Source: Streptomyces sp. WMMB303
GTDB lineage: Bacteria > Actinomycetota > Actinomycetes > Streptomycetales > Streptomycetaceae
Reading direction: 5' to 3'
Length of the DNA: 64,000 nucleotides
Assembly: GCF_029351045.1 (NCBI RefSeq)
Contig: NZ_JARKIN010000001.1
Location: 5,010,501-5,074,500 of the forward strand
Position numbers and translations under genes: made by a program. This document shows positions 29,782 through 39,223 of this stretch, piece after piece; position 1 is the stretch's first letter; every line of letters starts with the position of its first letter. Below the pieces are notes generated by a model. The model was not told where the DNA came from. It saw only the letters and a list, made by a program, of their open reading frames with translations, and did not search any database.

Positions 29782-30591
29782 GTGACCACAACCGCAGACA
29801 GCGCCACCATCACCTCCCAGAATCGCGCAGCTCAGGCAACAGCTCAGCCCATTGACGAAATTCAGTCGGTGAATGACGCCATGACCGCGGAGATTCCGGA
29901 CGGCCAACAAGCGAAGCGTTCGCTTCCAGGACGACCTCCAGGCATCCGCGCGGACAGTTCGGGGCTGACCGATCGGCAGCGCCGGGTGATCGAGGTGATC
30001 CGGGATTCGGTGCAGCGGCGCGGCTACCCGCCGTCCATGCGCGAAATCGGTCAGGCCGTCGGACTCTCCAGCACCTCCTCGGTGGCCCACCAGTTGATGG
30101 CCCTGGAGCGGAAGGGCTTTCTCCGCCGCGACCCGCACCGCCCACGCGCCTACGAGGTACGTGGCTCCGACGCGCCGAGCAGCACGCAGGCGGCCACCGA
30201 CACCGCCGGAAAGCCGTCCGCCTCCTACGTCCCGCTGGTGGGCCGTATCGCCGCGGGTGGTCCGATCCTCGCCGAGGAATCGGTCGAAGACGTCTTCCCG
30301 CTGCCACGCCAACTGGTCGGCGACGGCGAGCTCTTCGTCCTGAAGGTCATCGGCGACTCCATGGTCGAGGCCGCGATCTGCGACGGCGACTGGGTCACCG
30401 TCCGGCGCCAGCCCGTCGCGGAGAACGGCGACATCGTCGCCGCGATGCTGGACGGCGAGGCCACCGTGAAGCGCTTCAAGCGCGAGGACGGGCACGTGTG
30501 GCTGCTGCCGCACAACTCCTCGTACCAGCCGATCCCCGGCGACGACGCGACGATCCTCGGCAAGGTCGTCGCCGTCCTCCGCAGGGTGTGA
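29782..30591 (+). CDS. lexA: LexA repressor of the SOS response
   Basis: This 269-residue repressor cleaves itself when RecA filaments form on damaged DNA. A poorly conserved Thr/Ala/Gln-rich N-terminal extension of about 65 residues precedes the winged helix (LTDRQRRVIEVIRDSVQRRG, SMREIGQAVGLSSTSSV). The hinge carries the self-cleavage Ala-Gly bond in VGRIAAGGPILAEE. The catalytic dyad is Ser in KVIGDSMVEAAI and Lys in GEATVKRF. The GTG at 29782 is chosen because GAGAGGGGCC stands just before it. A longer frame to 29710 would run through the LexA box. It is divergent from nrdR. Confidence 0.96.
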   Translation: MTTTADSATITSQNRAAQATAQPIDEIQSVNDAMTAEIPDGQQAKRSLPGRPPGIRADSSGLTDRQRRVIEVIRDSVQRRGYPPSMREIGQAVGLSSTSSVAHQLMALERKGFLRRDPHRPRAYEVRGSDAPSSTQAATDTAGKPSASYVPLVGRIAAGGPILAEESVEDVFPLPRQLVGDGELFVLKVIGDSMVEAAICDGDWVTVRRQPVAENGDIVAAMLDGEATVKRFKREDGHVWLLPHNSSYQPIPGDDATILGKVVAVLRRV

Positions 30592-30675
30592 TCACCGCAC
30601 CGGCGCACGACCGACAGGCAGCGAGGCAGCCACACGCTCGCTGACCGCGCCTGCTCGCCGCCGCCCGAAGGCTAC

Positions 30676-30711
30676 GGGCCGCTGGTTCCCCCATTTCGGG
30701 ACCGGCGGCCC
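30676..30711. terminator. Bidirectional terminator between lexA and dinG
   Basis: GGGCCGCTGGTTCC (30676-30689) pairs with GGGACCGGCGGCCC (30698-30711) over 14 positions including two G-U pairs. The two flanking genes converge on it. Confidence 0.75.
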
Positions 30712-30808
30712 GCCGTCGTGCCGAGAGTCGAAGAGAACCGCTGAGCAACAGCAGACCCCCGGGGGCCCTTCCTGCTCCCCTCCTCGCTCGTGCGGCGCAG
30801 AGACTCGG

Positions 30809-32800
30809 CTACGCCTTCTTGGCTGCCTCGTCGATGGCCGAAAGGGAGCGGCGGACCTGGTTGCGGTCCGTCGTGTACCAGAAGTCGGGCATCGAAGTCC
30901 GCAGAAAGCCGCCGTAGCGCGCCCGCTCCAGGCGCGGATCCAGCACCGCGACCACACCGCGGTCCCCGGTCGCGCGGACCAGTCGACCGGCGCCCTGGGC
31001 CATCAGCAGCGCCGCATGCGTTGCCGCCACCGCCATGAAGCCGTTGCCGCCCGACTCCTCCACGGCCTTCTGCCGGGCGCTCATCAGCGGATCGTCGGGG
31101 CGCGGGAACGGCACCCTGTCCATCACCACCAGTTGGCAGTTCGGCCCCGGGACGTCCACCCCCTGCCACAGGGACAGGGTGCCGAACAGGCAGGTCTCCG
31201 CATCGTCCGCGAAACGTCTGATGAGCTCCCCGAGCGTCTCCTCGCCCTGGAGCAGGATGGGGAGCCCCAGCCTGCCGCGCAGTTCCTCCGCGGCGGCCCG
31301 CGCACCCCGCATGGAGGAGAAGAGCCCCAGAGTGCGGCCGCCCGCCGCTTCCACCAGCTCGGCGAGCTCATCGAGCATGTCGCTGCGTTGGACGTCCCGA
31401 CCGGGGGGATTCAGGTGTCCGGCGACGTAGAGGATGCCCTGCTTGCGGTAGTCGAACGGGGAACCGACGTCCAGCCCGCTCCACACGGGCACCTCGTCGT
31501 CCTCGGCCTTGCCTTCGGCATCGGTCCCCCTGATCCCCTCCGGCGCGAGGCCGAGTGAGGCGCCGACCCCGTTGAAGTTCCCGCCCAGTTTGAGCGTGGC
31601 GGAGGTCAGGATGACGGAGCGGTCGGTGAAGAGCTTCTCGCGCAGCAGCCCGGATACCGACAGCGGTGCCACCCGCAGCGAGGCTCCGTACCGCTCGTGC
31701 CGCTCGTACCAGAGGACATCGAACTCGGAGTGCTCCAGGATGCGTTCGGCGACATCGTGGATGTTCTCGACAGCCGCCTTGGCCTGCTTGCGGACCGCGT
31801 CCTCGTCCTGGACCGAGGAGTCCCGTGTGTTGCCCAGCGCGCTGAGACAGTTGCGGCCGGCGTCGCGCAGGGCCATCAGGGCGTACTCCAGGTCCTCCGG
31901 GACGGCTTCCAGCCGACCCGGCAGGGCGAGCTCCATCAGCCGTTCGAAGGACTCGGAGGCGGTCTGGAGCTGATCGGCCGCCTTCTCGTCCACCAGCTTG
32001 GCGACGCGGCGCACCGCGCGGTTGACGCTGCCGGGAGTCAGCTCGCCGGTGGCCACCCCTGTGACCCGGGAGACCAGCTCGTGCGCCTCGTCGACGATCA
32101 GCACCTCGTGGCCGGGGAGCACGGGAGCGCCCTCGATGGCGTCGATGGCCAGCAGCGCGTGGTTGGTGACGATCACATCGGCGAGCTTGGCCCGCTCCCG
32201 TGCAGCCTCCGCGAAGCATTCGGCACCGTACGCGCACTTGGACGCTCCGAGGCACTCGCGGGAGGAGACGGAGACCTGGCCCCAGGCGCGGTCGGAGACG
32301 CCGGGCTTGAGGTCGTCCCGGTCACCCGTCTCCGTCTCGTCCGACCAGTCACGCAGCCGCAGCAGGTCCTTACCGAGCTTGGAGGTGGGGGTCGCGCTCT
32401 CGAAGGGGTCGAAGAGGCCGTCCTCCTCTTCCTGCGGCACTCCCTCATGGAGTCGGTGCAGACACAGGTAGTTCGACCTCCCCTTGAGCATGGCGAACTC
32501 CGGGCGGCGTCGCAGCAGCGGATGGAGGGCCTCGACAGTACGCGGCAGGTCGCGCTCGACCAGTTGCCGCTGGAGCGCGAGCGTGGCGGTGGCCACCACG
32601 ACCCGCTCTCCGTGGGCCAGCGCGGGGACCAGGTAGCCGAGGGATTTCCCGGTTCCGGTACCCGCCTGCACGAGGAGGTGGCGGCCGTCTTCGACAGCCT
32701 CGGCCACTGCCTCGGCCATAGCGGCCTGACCTGGGCGTTCCGTGCCTTTGACGGCGGTGACGGCGGCCTGGAGGAGTTCGGTGACGGCGGGCTTGCTCAT
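30809..32800 (-). CDS. dinG: DinG-type ATP-dependent DNA helicase
   Basis: This 663-residue superfamily 2 helicase of the XPD/DinG group probably unwinds damaged or RNA-containing DNA structures. Walker A is QAGTGTGKSLGYLVPAL near residue 45, and the DEAH box is VLIVDEAHELVSRV near 235. Four cysteines suitable for an iron-sulfur cluster occur as YLC, REC, SKC and AEC between residues about 112 and 195. The C-terminal motor contains LFGTLSLWQGVDVPGPN and the GAGRLVRATGDRGVV motif. ATG 32800 starts MSKPAVTELLQ. I find only a left half of an SOS box upstream, so LexA control is not supported here. Confidence 0.92.
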   Translation of the reverse strand: MSKPAVTELLQAAVTAVKGTERPGQAAMAEAVAEAVEDGRHLLVQAGTGTGKSLGYLVPALAHGERVVVATATLALQRQLVERDLPRTVEALHPLLRRRPEFAMLKGRSNYLCLHRLHEGVPQEEEDGLFDPFESATPTSKLGKDLLRLRDWSDETETGDRDDLKPGVSDRAWGQVSVSSRECLGASKCAYGAECFAEAARERAKLADVIVTNHALLAIDAIEGAPVLPGHEVLIVDEAHELVSRVTGVATGELTPGSVNRAVRRVAKLVDEKAADQLQTASESFERLMELALPGRLEAVPEDLEYALMALRDAGRNCLSALGNTRDSSVQDEDAVRKQAKAAVENIHDVAERILEHSEFDVLWYERHERYGASLRVAPLSVSGLLREKLFTDRSVILTSATLKLGGNFNGVGASLGLAPEGIRGTDAEGKAEDDEVPVWSGLDVGSPFDYRKQGILYVAGHLNPPGRDVQRSDMLDELAELVEAAGGRTLGLFSSMRGARAAAEELRGRLGLPILLQGEETLGELIRRFADDAETCLFGTLSLWQGVDVPGPNCQLVVMDRVPFPRPDDPLMSARQKAVEESGGNGFMAVAATHAALLMAQGAGRLVRATGDRGVVAVLDPRLERARYGGFLRTSMPDFWYTTDRNQVRRSLSAIDEAAKKA

Positions 32801-32954
32801 AGACCCGACACCTTACGCGGCGCCACTGACACTCCGCTCGGCTGCTTTCTTGCGCGCACGGTTCCTTCCGGCCATGATCGGATCAGCTCGAACGGGAGCG
32901 CTCCGTGTCCGCATGGAGACGCTCGGTCCGATCCCCCAGGGAGTGCTCTCCTTC

Positions 32955-34757
32955 TCAGTGCAGCGGATTACGCACCGTCCCGTGTACGGCCGCGTGCGGG
33001 CGCTCGGCCCTGTCGCGGTAGCCGTCCGCGTGCAGTCGGTTGCGATTGAGGCAGAGGCGTTCGATGCGCGGCGTCAGCAGGTCGAACGTCTCGAACCGGG
33101 GCTTCAGCACCGGGAAACGGGCGTGATAGCGATCGATCTCGGCCCTTACGAGTGACCAGAAATCGCGCTCGCTCACCCCGAGCTGCACCTCGCACAGCGG
33201 AGCGAGATAGCGGAAGACCCCCACGAAGAGCGCCGAGTGGATGAACTGCGTCAGGAACGCGGGAGGTTCGCTCAGCAGCACCCCCCGCACGTCCCCCGGC
33301 ATGGAATCGAGCTCGGGAACCGGCTCGGCACTGACGTTGACGTCGTCCACGAAATCTTTCATCGCCAGACGGGTCGGGACGTCGTGCTCGTCGAAGACCA
33401 CGATGGCGTTCTCGCCGTGCGGCGAGAAGACGGTGCCGTAGCGGTACAGAAAGTGCAGCAGCGGCGGCAGCAGCGCCGCGAAAAGGTGCCTGAGCCAGAT
33501 CCGGGGCTCCAGGCCCGAGCGCGCCACCAGTTCGGCGGTGAGGGAGTTGCCGTTCGCGTCGGTGTGGATCAGCGAGGCGAGCGTGCGGGCCCGCTCGTCG
33601 GAGTCGAGCAGCGGGGCGAGCGGCTCGCGCCAGATGCAGCCGAGCAGTTCACGGTACTGGTAGGGCACGTCGCCGAGCGGCTCGTACACCGGGTGCGGGA
33701 CGCCCACCGAGGCCACCTCGCCCAGCAGGATCACCCGGCACTCCTCGGCGAGGAACGGATCCTGGTCCCGCAGTCCCTGCACCCAGCCGGTGACGGACGG
33801 CGCGGCGAGCGTGCGGTCGGTGGGCAGCCCGCGCCACACGAGCGTGTTGAGGATGGCGAGCGGCAGCTTGACGGTGTGCCGGTCGGGCCTGCTGACGTTG
33901 AGGAACGTGCGGATGGACTGCTGGGGCAGCCGCAGGTCTCCGTCGGTCGGCAGCGGAAGGATCTCCTGCGCCGCCACCTGCGCGGCGAACAGCGGCACGA
34001 CGGTCTCGTCCCACTGCCAGGGGTGCACGGGCATGCAGAGGTAGTCCTGGGGCACCAGTCCGCGCGAGATCAGCCGCTCCCGGAAAGCGGCGCGCGTCTC
34101 CTCGCCCAGCTCGCGTGCGTACAGCTCCCCCGCGTCGGCGAGCCGCGGCGTGCCGCGGTACTGCGCCAGCCGCCGGTGCACGGCGAGCCAGGGCAGCGGC
34201 TGCGCCGTGCGGGCCTCGGGCGCCCAGTGCGTGGCGTCGCTTCCGGAGAAGCCGAGCCGTCCCTTGTTGGCCACCAGCCAGGGGTGTCCGGTCATGTGCC
34301 CCTCCAGTTCGGCGTAGCCCAGCGAGGCCAGGGCGGTGGCGGGCAGTTCGGAGGACAGCAGCCCGGCGTCTGCGGTGAGTGTGGCGGTCAGTTCGCGGAG
34401 GTAGTGGCCGGCCGTCTCACCGCTGAGCCCCAGCAGGGTGCCGGCCCGGGAGACAAAGCTCAGCGGATCCGGAGCCGGCTCCATCGAGGAGGCGTCGACG
34501 CTCCAGTGTCCGTAGGCGCCGCGGCGGGCCCGGAAGCGGACGGTGAGCTCCTCGTCCACGGGGAGGGCATAGCAGCCGGGCGCGCCACCGGGCGCGGACT
34601 GCGGCTGGAGGATCTCCTCGTAGGAGAACTCGGCGATCAGCTTGGCCAGCAGCCGCCGGGAGGCACGGGCCCAGTGCTCCGGCCCTCTCTCCAGGCCGGC
34701 GGGGACGGATAGCGGGGCTACGTCATGTGAGGAGGACGAGGAGGAGGTTCGGGACAC
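32955..34757 (-). CDS. IucC/DesD-like NIS siderophore synthetase
   Basis: This 600-residue NRPS-independent siderophore synthetase joins a carboxylate and an amine or hydroxamate using ATP. Family motifs are complete: GHPWLVANKGRLGF (ATP/His region), CMPVHPWQW, SIRTFLNVSRPDRHTVKLPL, GEVASVGVPHPVYEPLGDVP and SPHGENAIVVFDEHDVP, then MKDFVDDVNVS. It resembles the type C enzymes (IucC, DesD) that act on a citrate or succinate monoamide. The GTG at 34757 has AAGGAG 8 bases upstream. It is the last gene of a three-gene operon and follows the acyltransferase by 72 bases. No siderophore transporter or iron box is seen nearby. Confidence 0.92.
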   Translation of the reverse strand: MSRTSSSSSSHDVAPLSVPAGLERGPEHWARASRRLLAKLIAEFSYEEILQPQSAPGGAPGCYALPVDEELTVRFRARRGAYGHWSVDASSMEPAPDPLSFVSRAGTLLGLSGETAGHYLRELTATLTADAGLLSSELPATALASLGYAELEGHMTGHPWLVANKGRLGFSGSDATHWAPEARTAQPLPWLAVHRRLAQYRGTPRLADAGELYARELGEETRAAFRERLISRGLVPQDYLCMPVHPWQWDETVVPLFAAQVAAQEILPLPTDGDLRLPQQSIRTFLNVSRPDRHTVKLPLAILNTLVWRGLPTDRTLAAPSVTGWVQGLRDQDPFLAEECRVILLGEVASVGVPHPVYEPLGDVPYQYRELLGCIWREPLAPLLDSDERARTLASLIHTDANGNSLTAELVARSGLEPRIWLRHLFAALLPPLLHFLYRYGTVFSPHGENAIVVFDEHDVPTRLAMKDFVDDVNVSAEPVPELDSMPGDVRGVLLSEPPAFLTQFIHSALFVGVFRYLAPLCEVQLGVSERDFWSLVRAEIDRYHARFPVLKPRFETFDLLTPRIERLCLNRNRLHADGYRDRAERPHAAVHGTVRNPLH

Positions 34758-34829
34758 GGAGGTTGCTCCTTGCGGGAGGCGTGGATTCAGAGGGCGGTGG
34801 CCGCACGGCACACGGCAGCGGCCACCGGG

Positions 34830-35642
34830 TCAGCGCGCGCGGCGCGGCTCGCGGTCCCGCACCATCAGGGCCGCGCGCTTGCCGGGGAGCTCGATCTCGG
34901 CACTGCGCCGGAACCCGGCGCCGAGGAACGCGGCGAGCGAGGGGGCGTTGCGCACGTCGGGCTCGGCCAGGACGCGCATGCACCGCGGGCGCTGCGCCAG
35001 GACGAGGTCGGCGACCGTGCGCAGCAGCAGCGTGCCCAGACCCCTTCCGCGGTGCGCCGTGCCGCCGAGGAGCAGATGCACCCCCGTGTCGTGCGGCCCC
35101 ACCCGGCAGTACTGGGCGAGCGGGTCGAGGTCGGCGCGGTAGAGCTCCCAGTAGCTCATGGGCACGCCGTCGAGAACCCCGAGACAGGGAGCACTGCGCC
35201 CGTCGCCGTCCAGCTGGGGCCGCACATGCGCCTCGGTCACCCGCTCGGGTCCGGGGAGCTCCCAGAAGGCTGCCACCACCGGGTCGTTCATCCAACCGGT
35301 GAGCAGCGGCAGATCGCCGGGGAGCCCGACCGGTACGAGCCGGAAGAGGCCGGCCCCGGTCGGGACCGCGGGCCAGCTTCCGGGAGCGTCGAGGGGATCG
35401 GCGCGCTGAGGGGCGGTGTTCCCGTCGGCGCAGGACAGCCCGGCAGCGGTTCGGTCCGATGCGGCCGCGGCGCGGTACGGCCCCGGCCGACCGGACCGGT
35501 GCGCGGCGGAGTCCCGGGCGGAGGCGTCAGCGTCCCGGTCGGAGGCGGTGAGGTGATCGTCGCTACGGGTGGCGCCGGACTCCACCGGTTCCGCTTCGGC
35601 GGTTCCGGCAGGTGGCGCGGAGCCCGGCTGAGGGTGCGGCAT
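34830..35642 (-). CDS. IucB/MbtK-like GNAT acyltransferase
   Basis: The 270-residue protein has a disordered Asp/Ala/Ser-rich N-terminal part (1-95) and a GNAT acyltransferase domain of the siderophore type (about 98-265). Acyl-CoA binding is shown by LLLGGTAHRGRGLGTLLLRT, and VLAEPDVRNAPSLAAFLGAGF is typical of IucB/RhbD/MbtK enzymes that acylate an N-hydroxylated lysine or diamine. The middle position between IucA-like and IucC-like genes repeats the order of the aerobactin operon. The ATG has AGGAGAGGAG upstream. Its amine or hydroxylamine substrate is not known here because no monooxygenase gene is present. Confidence 0.88.
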   Translation of the reverse strand: MPHPQPGSAPPAGTAEAEPVESGATRSDDHLTASDRDADASARDSAAHRSGRPGPYRAAAASDRTAAGLSCADGNTAPQRADPLDAPGSWPAVPTGAGLFRLVPVGLPGDLPLLTGWMNDPVVAAFWELPGPERVTEAHVRPQLDGDGRSAPCLGVLDGVPMSYWELYRADLDPLAQYCRVGPHDTGVHLLLGGTAHRGRGLGTLLLRTVADLVLAQRPRCMRVLAEPDVRNAPSLAAFLGAGFRRSAEIELPGKRAALMVRDREPRRAR

Positions 35643-35681
35643 GACGACGTCTCCTCTCCTGGGGAGGCCGGAGGCCAGGGG

Positions 35682-37640
35682 TCAGGGGGCTAGCGGGTTG
35701 TCGAGGGTGACGTAGACGGACTGGGTGTCGACCGGGCCGACGAGCTCGTCCATACCGTGCAACCGGGTGAGCAGGTTCGCCTTGCAACGCAGCGTCGGGG
35801 AGTCGAGCAGCAGCGCGGGCAGCGGGGAGGCGGGGTCCTGACGTGCCGCATCCTGCAGAAAGCGACGGAGCGCGGCGAGCAGCACCGTTTCGTCCGCGAG
35901 CTGCTGGGCGCCGAACGCGCCGATGAGTCCGAGAATGTTGTTGATGCCCAGGTAGTAGGCGAAGCGTTCGTCGGTGACGTCGTCCGCGACGAAGGTGTCG
36001 CTCTCCACCCCCAGCTCCGGGCCGGGCAGCCGGCGGGTGAGTGCGTCCCGGTGCGAGGTGCGGAAGTAGTACCCCTGGTTGTCCCGGTAGCGTCCGCCCG
36101 CGGGCCAGCCGTGTGCGTCCAGGAGTACGAGGGTGTTCTGCTGGTGGGCCTCGAGGGCGATGCCTCCGTGCGCGTCCAGCCAGAGGATCGGCCCCACCAC
36201 GGTGTCCAGATAGCGCAGGAACCACTCGGCGGCCACCGCGCCGACCGGCCGCCTGGTGTGCCGGGCGAGCGCGTGCACCACGGCTCCGAGCCGGGAGAGC
36301 AACGCGTCGGAGGAACCGGGGTTTCCGGGCACGTGAGGGGCGGGGACGGGCGCAGTCAGTCCGGCGACGCACACGGCGTCCTCGCCCGCGCCGAAGGGAT
36401 TGTGCCGTACGACGGTGTCGAAGCCGGGCACGCGTCCTTCCCCGGGGACGTCGACGCCGAGCCAGGCGGGGTCGCGCACGATGTCGAAGCAGGGATGGGC
36501 GGCGCGCCAGGCGCGGCCGAGACCGCCGCGGAGCAGCCGGTGCATCTCCACACCGCGCAGCAGTTCCTTGCGGAGGTTCTCGCGGCGCGAGTTGGTGATG
36601 CGCAGCCCCACCGAGAGCTTGAGCATCGCGTTGCTGTCCGCCCGGAAGACGGTGCGCACCGAGGAGGTGGGGCTCCAGCTCTCCCCCGTCCGACCGAGGT
36701 CGTGCAGGAGTCCGACGTCCAGCAGGGCCCGGACCATGCGGTTGTGCTGTACCTCCCGGGCCTGCCACGGGTGCAGGGGTACCGGTACGCATTCCTCGGG
36801 GAGGCGGCCGGCGAGGGCGCGCCCGCTCAGGCGCAGCGCGAGCTGGGTGACCGGTACGGGTTTGCCGCGGTCGGTCCAGGCGGAGTCCCCCGCGAGGACC
36901 GAACGGTGCACCGCCATCCAGTGCAGCGGGAAGCTGCCGCGCAGTTCGGGCGAGTAGACGCCCTCCTCCGCGTCGGAGAGGCCCTCGCGGCTCTTGGGGG
37001 TGGGGTGCAGGGGGTGACCGAAGAGCAGCGCCTGCTCACCGTCGAGGAACGGCCCGGTGCCGGGCGGGGGCGCGGGATGGTCGCGCCTGTCGGCGAGGAA
37101 CCGCGCGGTGCGCTGCACGGAGTCGGCGACCCGGCCCACGAGGGCGGCGTTCTCCGCGGCTCCCGCGCCCTCGGCCGCGCCCCCGGCGGAGCCGGGGTTC
37201 CGGGCGGCGTGCGCGGCCTCGCGTCCGATCAGGGCGGCGACCGCGACGGCCTGCAGCGGGGCGGCGCCATCCGGCGCGCCCTCCAGATGCGGCGGGTCGA
37301 AACGGTGCCATCCGACGGGCGACCAGTGCCGTACCGGAACCAGCAGCGCGGTGCCGCTGGCGGACAGCGGGATGCGCAGCACTCCGTCCCGCGGGGCTTC
37401 GGGGGCGGTCTCGCGGACCCAGCAGCGCAGCAGGTTCTCGACCGCGGCCGCGTCGGCCGCCGCGCGGGGATCCGGGTTCTCCAGCGGATCGCGACGCGGC
37501 ATGCATGCGTGGCGCCGGGGGGACTCCTGGTCGGAAGGCGCGAGACGGCGCTCCTGCTGGGGGACCGTCGGCTCGATCAGGTCGGCGAGCCTCCGACGGA
37601 CCGGTTCCGTCGGCTCGTCGGCTCCGGAGCGCGCGTTCAC
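35682..37640 (-). CDS. IucA-like NIS siderophore synthetase
   Basis: This 652-residue protein is the first gene of the operon. The N-terminal about 65 residues are variable and charged. The IucA/IucC domain shows LFGHPLHPTPKSREGLS, FPLHWMAVH, VPLHPWQAREVQHN and TSSVRTVFRADSNAMLKLSV, then ITNSRRENLRKEL. It also shows LEAHQQNTLVLLDAHGWP and FRRYLDT-like WFLRYLDTVVGPILW. It looks more like the type A enzymes (IucA) that condense free citrate with the first amine arm. The GTG start has GGAGGAG 6 bases upstream. The stop is 39 bases before the acyltransferase. No DmdR/IdeR iron box was found in the 290 bases upstream. Confidence 0.9.
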   Translation of the reverse strand: MNARSGADEPTEPVRRRLADLIEPTVPQQERRLAPSDQESPRRHACMPRRDPLENPDPRAAADAAAVENLLRCWVRETAPEAPRDGVLRIPLSASGTALLVPVRHWSPVGWHRFDPPHLEGAPDGAAPLQAVAVAALIGREAAHAARNPGSAGGAAEGAGAAENAALVGRVADSVQRTARFLADRRDHPAPPPGTGPFLDGEQALLFGHPLHPTPKSREGLSDAEEGVYSPELRGSFPLHWMAVHRSVLAGDSAWTDRGKPVPVTQLALRLSGRALAGRLPEECVPVPLHPWQAREVQHNRMVRALLDVGLLHDLGRTGESWSPTSSVRTVFRADSNAMLKLSVGLRITNSRRENLRKELLRGVEMHRLLRGGLGRAWRAAHPCFDIVRDPAWLGVDVPGEGRVPGFDTVVRHNPFGAGEDAVCVAGLTAPVPAPHVPGNPGSSDALLSRLGAVVHALARHTRRPVGAVAAEWFLRYLDTVVGPILWLDAHGGIALEAHQQNTLVLLDAHGWPAGGRYRDNQGYYFRTSHRDALTRRLPGPELGVESDTFVADDVTDERFAYYLGINNILGLIGAFGAQQLADETVLLAALRRFLQDAARQDPASPLPALLLDSPTLRCKANLLTRLHGMDELVGPVDTQSVYVTLDNPLAP

Positions 37641-37930
37641 TGAAGTCTCCTCCGCTGGTGTCGACCGGGCGCGCCGGGCAGCGAGCCACTGTCCCCCTTA
37701 CGTACCAACGAGGTGAACGGCCCCCGAACACGGCCTGGGTGAAGTCCCCTCCACGGTCGCCGTGGCATGCGGAGCACTTGAGGGCGCGTGTGGAGGTCGT
37801 GCGCCCCGGGGAACCGCGGACCCTGCTGTGCCCGTCCCGAACACCACCGGGCATAGTGGGGGCCGCCCTCACCCGGCGAGGTGCATGACAAGTCAACAGG
37901 CACAAGTTCCACTTCAGGGGGAGTTCAGCC

Positions 37931-39148
37931 ATGCCATCGATAGCCAGGTCCGCTCGGCGCCGTCCGGCGCTGGCCGCGGCAGCGGTCGCCGCCGTGCTGG
38001 CGGTCACTGCCACCGCCTGCGGTCCGGAGGACGACAAAGCCGACGCCAAGGCCGACTCGGCCTCCTCGCAGGAGGCGAGCCGCGACGTCAAGAAGGACCT
38101 GGGGCTCCCCGACGACCTCCCGAAGGATCTCCCGACCTCCCTGGACGACCTGGACGCCTGGAAGAACGGCGCCTGGAAGAACTGGGACCGGGACAAGTGG
38201 CTCAAGGAAGCCAAGGAGTTCTTCAACCCGATCATCGACGACCTGTGGGACCCGGACCGCATGAAGGACGCGGACGGGAACGACCGCAAGGTCGACGACT
38301 CGGACATCGACGACAGCCCCAGCGGCGGCAGCGACGGCACCGGCGAGGACGAGGGTGTCACCGACCCGAAGCCGGAGGCGGTCAAGGCCGCCGCGGTCAA
38401 GACGCCCTACACCAAGGACGATCTGCCTGTCGGCAAGGTGTTCATGGACACGCCGAAGGGGGCCATGGTCTGCTCCGGCTCCGTGTTGAAGGACCCGCGC
38501 CATCCGGGCAAGTCCAACCTGGTGGCCACCGCCGGGCACTGCGTGCACGGCGGGGCGGGCAAGGGCTGGTACCGCAACGTGGTCTTCGTGCCGGACTACA
38601 ACCCCACCGGACTGTCGAACAAGCAGCTCGCCACCGCGTCGCAGAGCCAGGTCGCCCCCGACGGCATCTGGTGGGCCAAGCGCGCCCGGACGACCAAGCA
38701 CTGGATCCAGAACGGCGCCGAGCGCGGCGGCAAGGGCGCCCAGCAGGACTTCGCCGTGCTCCAGGTCCAGCCCGAGGACAAAAGCAGCGCCTCGCTGGAG
38801 GAGAAGGCCGGCGGCGCACTGCAGGCCACCTTCACCACGCCGCGGGTCAAGTCCATCAAGAGCCTCGGCGCCGTGGGCTACCCGGCCGCACCGCCCTTCG
38901 ACGGCTCCCGGATGTACCGCTGCGACGACAAGCCGGGCCGACTGACGATCGACCCGCAGCAGCCCTCGATGTACCGCATCGGCTGCACCATGACGGCCGG
39001 TTCCTCCGGCGGCCCCTGGCTGGACTCCTCGGGCACCCGGTTGCTCTCCGTGACCTCCATCGGCCCGATCACCGCCGACTGGCTGGCCGGTGCCCGCCTC
39101 GGCAAGGAGGCCAAGGCCGTCTTCGACACGATCAGCAAGGAGAGCTGA
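37931..39148 (+). CDS. Trypsin-fold lipoprotein serine protease, copy A
   Basis: This 405-residue secreted lipoprotein has a basic N terminus, a hydrophobic segment and the lipobox TATAC, with the lipid-bearing Cys30. An Asp/Lys-rich linker carries the block LPDDLPKDLPTSLDDLDAWK then NGAWKNWDRDKW, which is shared with the next gene. The protease domain begins near 165 and has His203 (VATAGHCVH), Asp273 (QQDFAVL) and Ser359 (AGSSGGP), an intact triad. It should sit on the outer face of the membrane. It stands alone after a 290-base divergent gap from the siderophore operon and is followed after 75 bases by its paralogue. The substrate is unknown. Confidence 0.9.
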   Translation: MPSIARSARRRPALAAAAVAAVLAVTATACGPEDDKADAKADSASSQEASRDVKKDLGLPDDLPKDLPTSLDDLDAWKNGAWKNWDRDKWLKEAKEFFNPIIDDLWDPDRMKDADGNDRKVDDSDIDDSPSGGSDGTGEDEGVTDPKPEAVKAAAVKTPYTKDDLPVGKVFMDTPKGAMVCSGSVLKDPRHPGKSNLVATAGHCVHGGAGKGWYRNVVFVPDYNPTGLSNKQLATASQSQVAPDGIWWAKRARTTKHWIQNGAERGGKGAQQDFAVLQVQPEDKSSASLEEKAGGALQATFTTPRVKSIKSLGAVGYPAAPPFDGSRMYRCDDKPGRLTIDPQQPSMYRIGCTMTAGSSGGPWLDSSGTRLLSVTSIGPITADWLAGARLGKEAKAVFDTISKES

Positions 39149-39223
39149 GCACCGATGCGGCCCGAAGAACGCCGTACGCGCCAGGCCCACCTCTCGTACG
39201 GATCATCAGGGGAACCTCGGATC

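Noticed and set aside
32801..32954. SOS box upstream of dinG
   Set aside because: Only the half-site TCGAAC is present (near 32888), and the right arm does not match.
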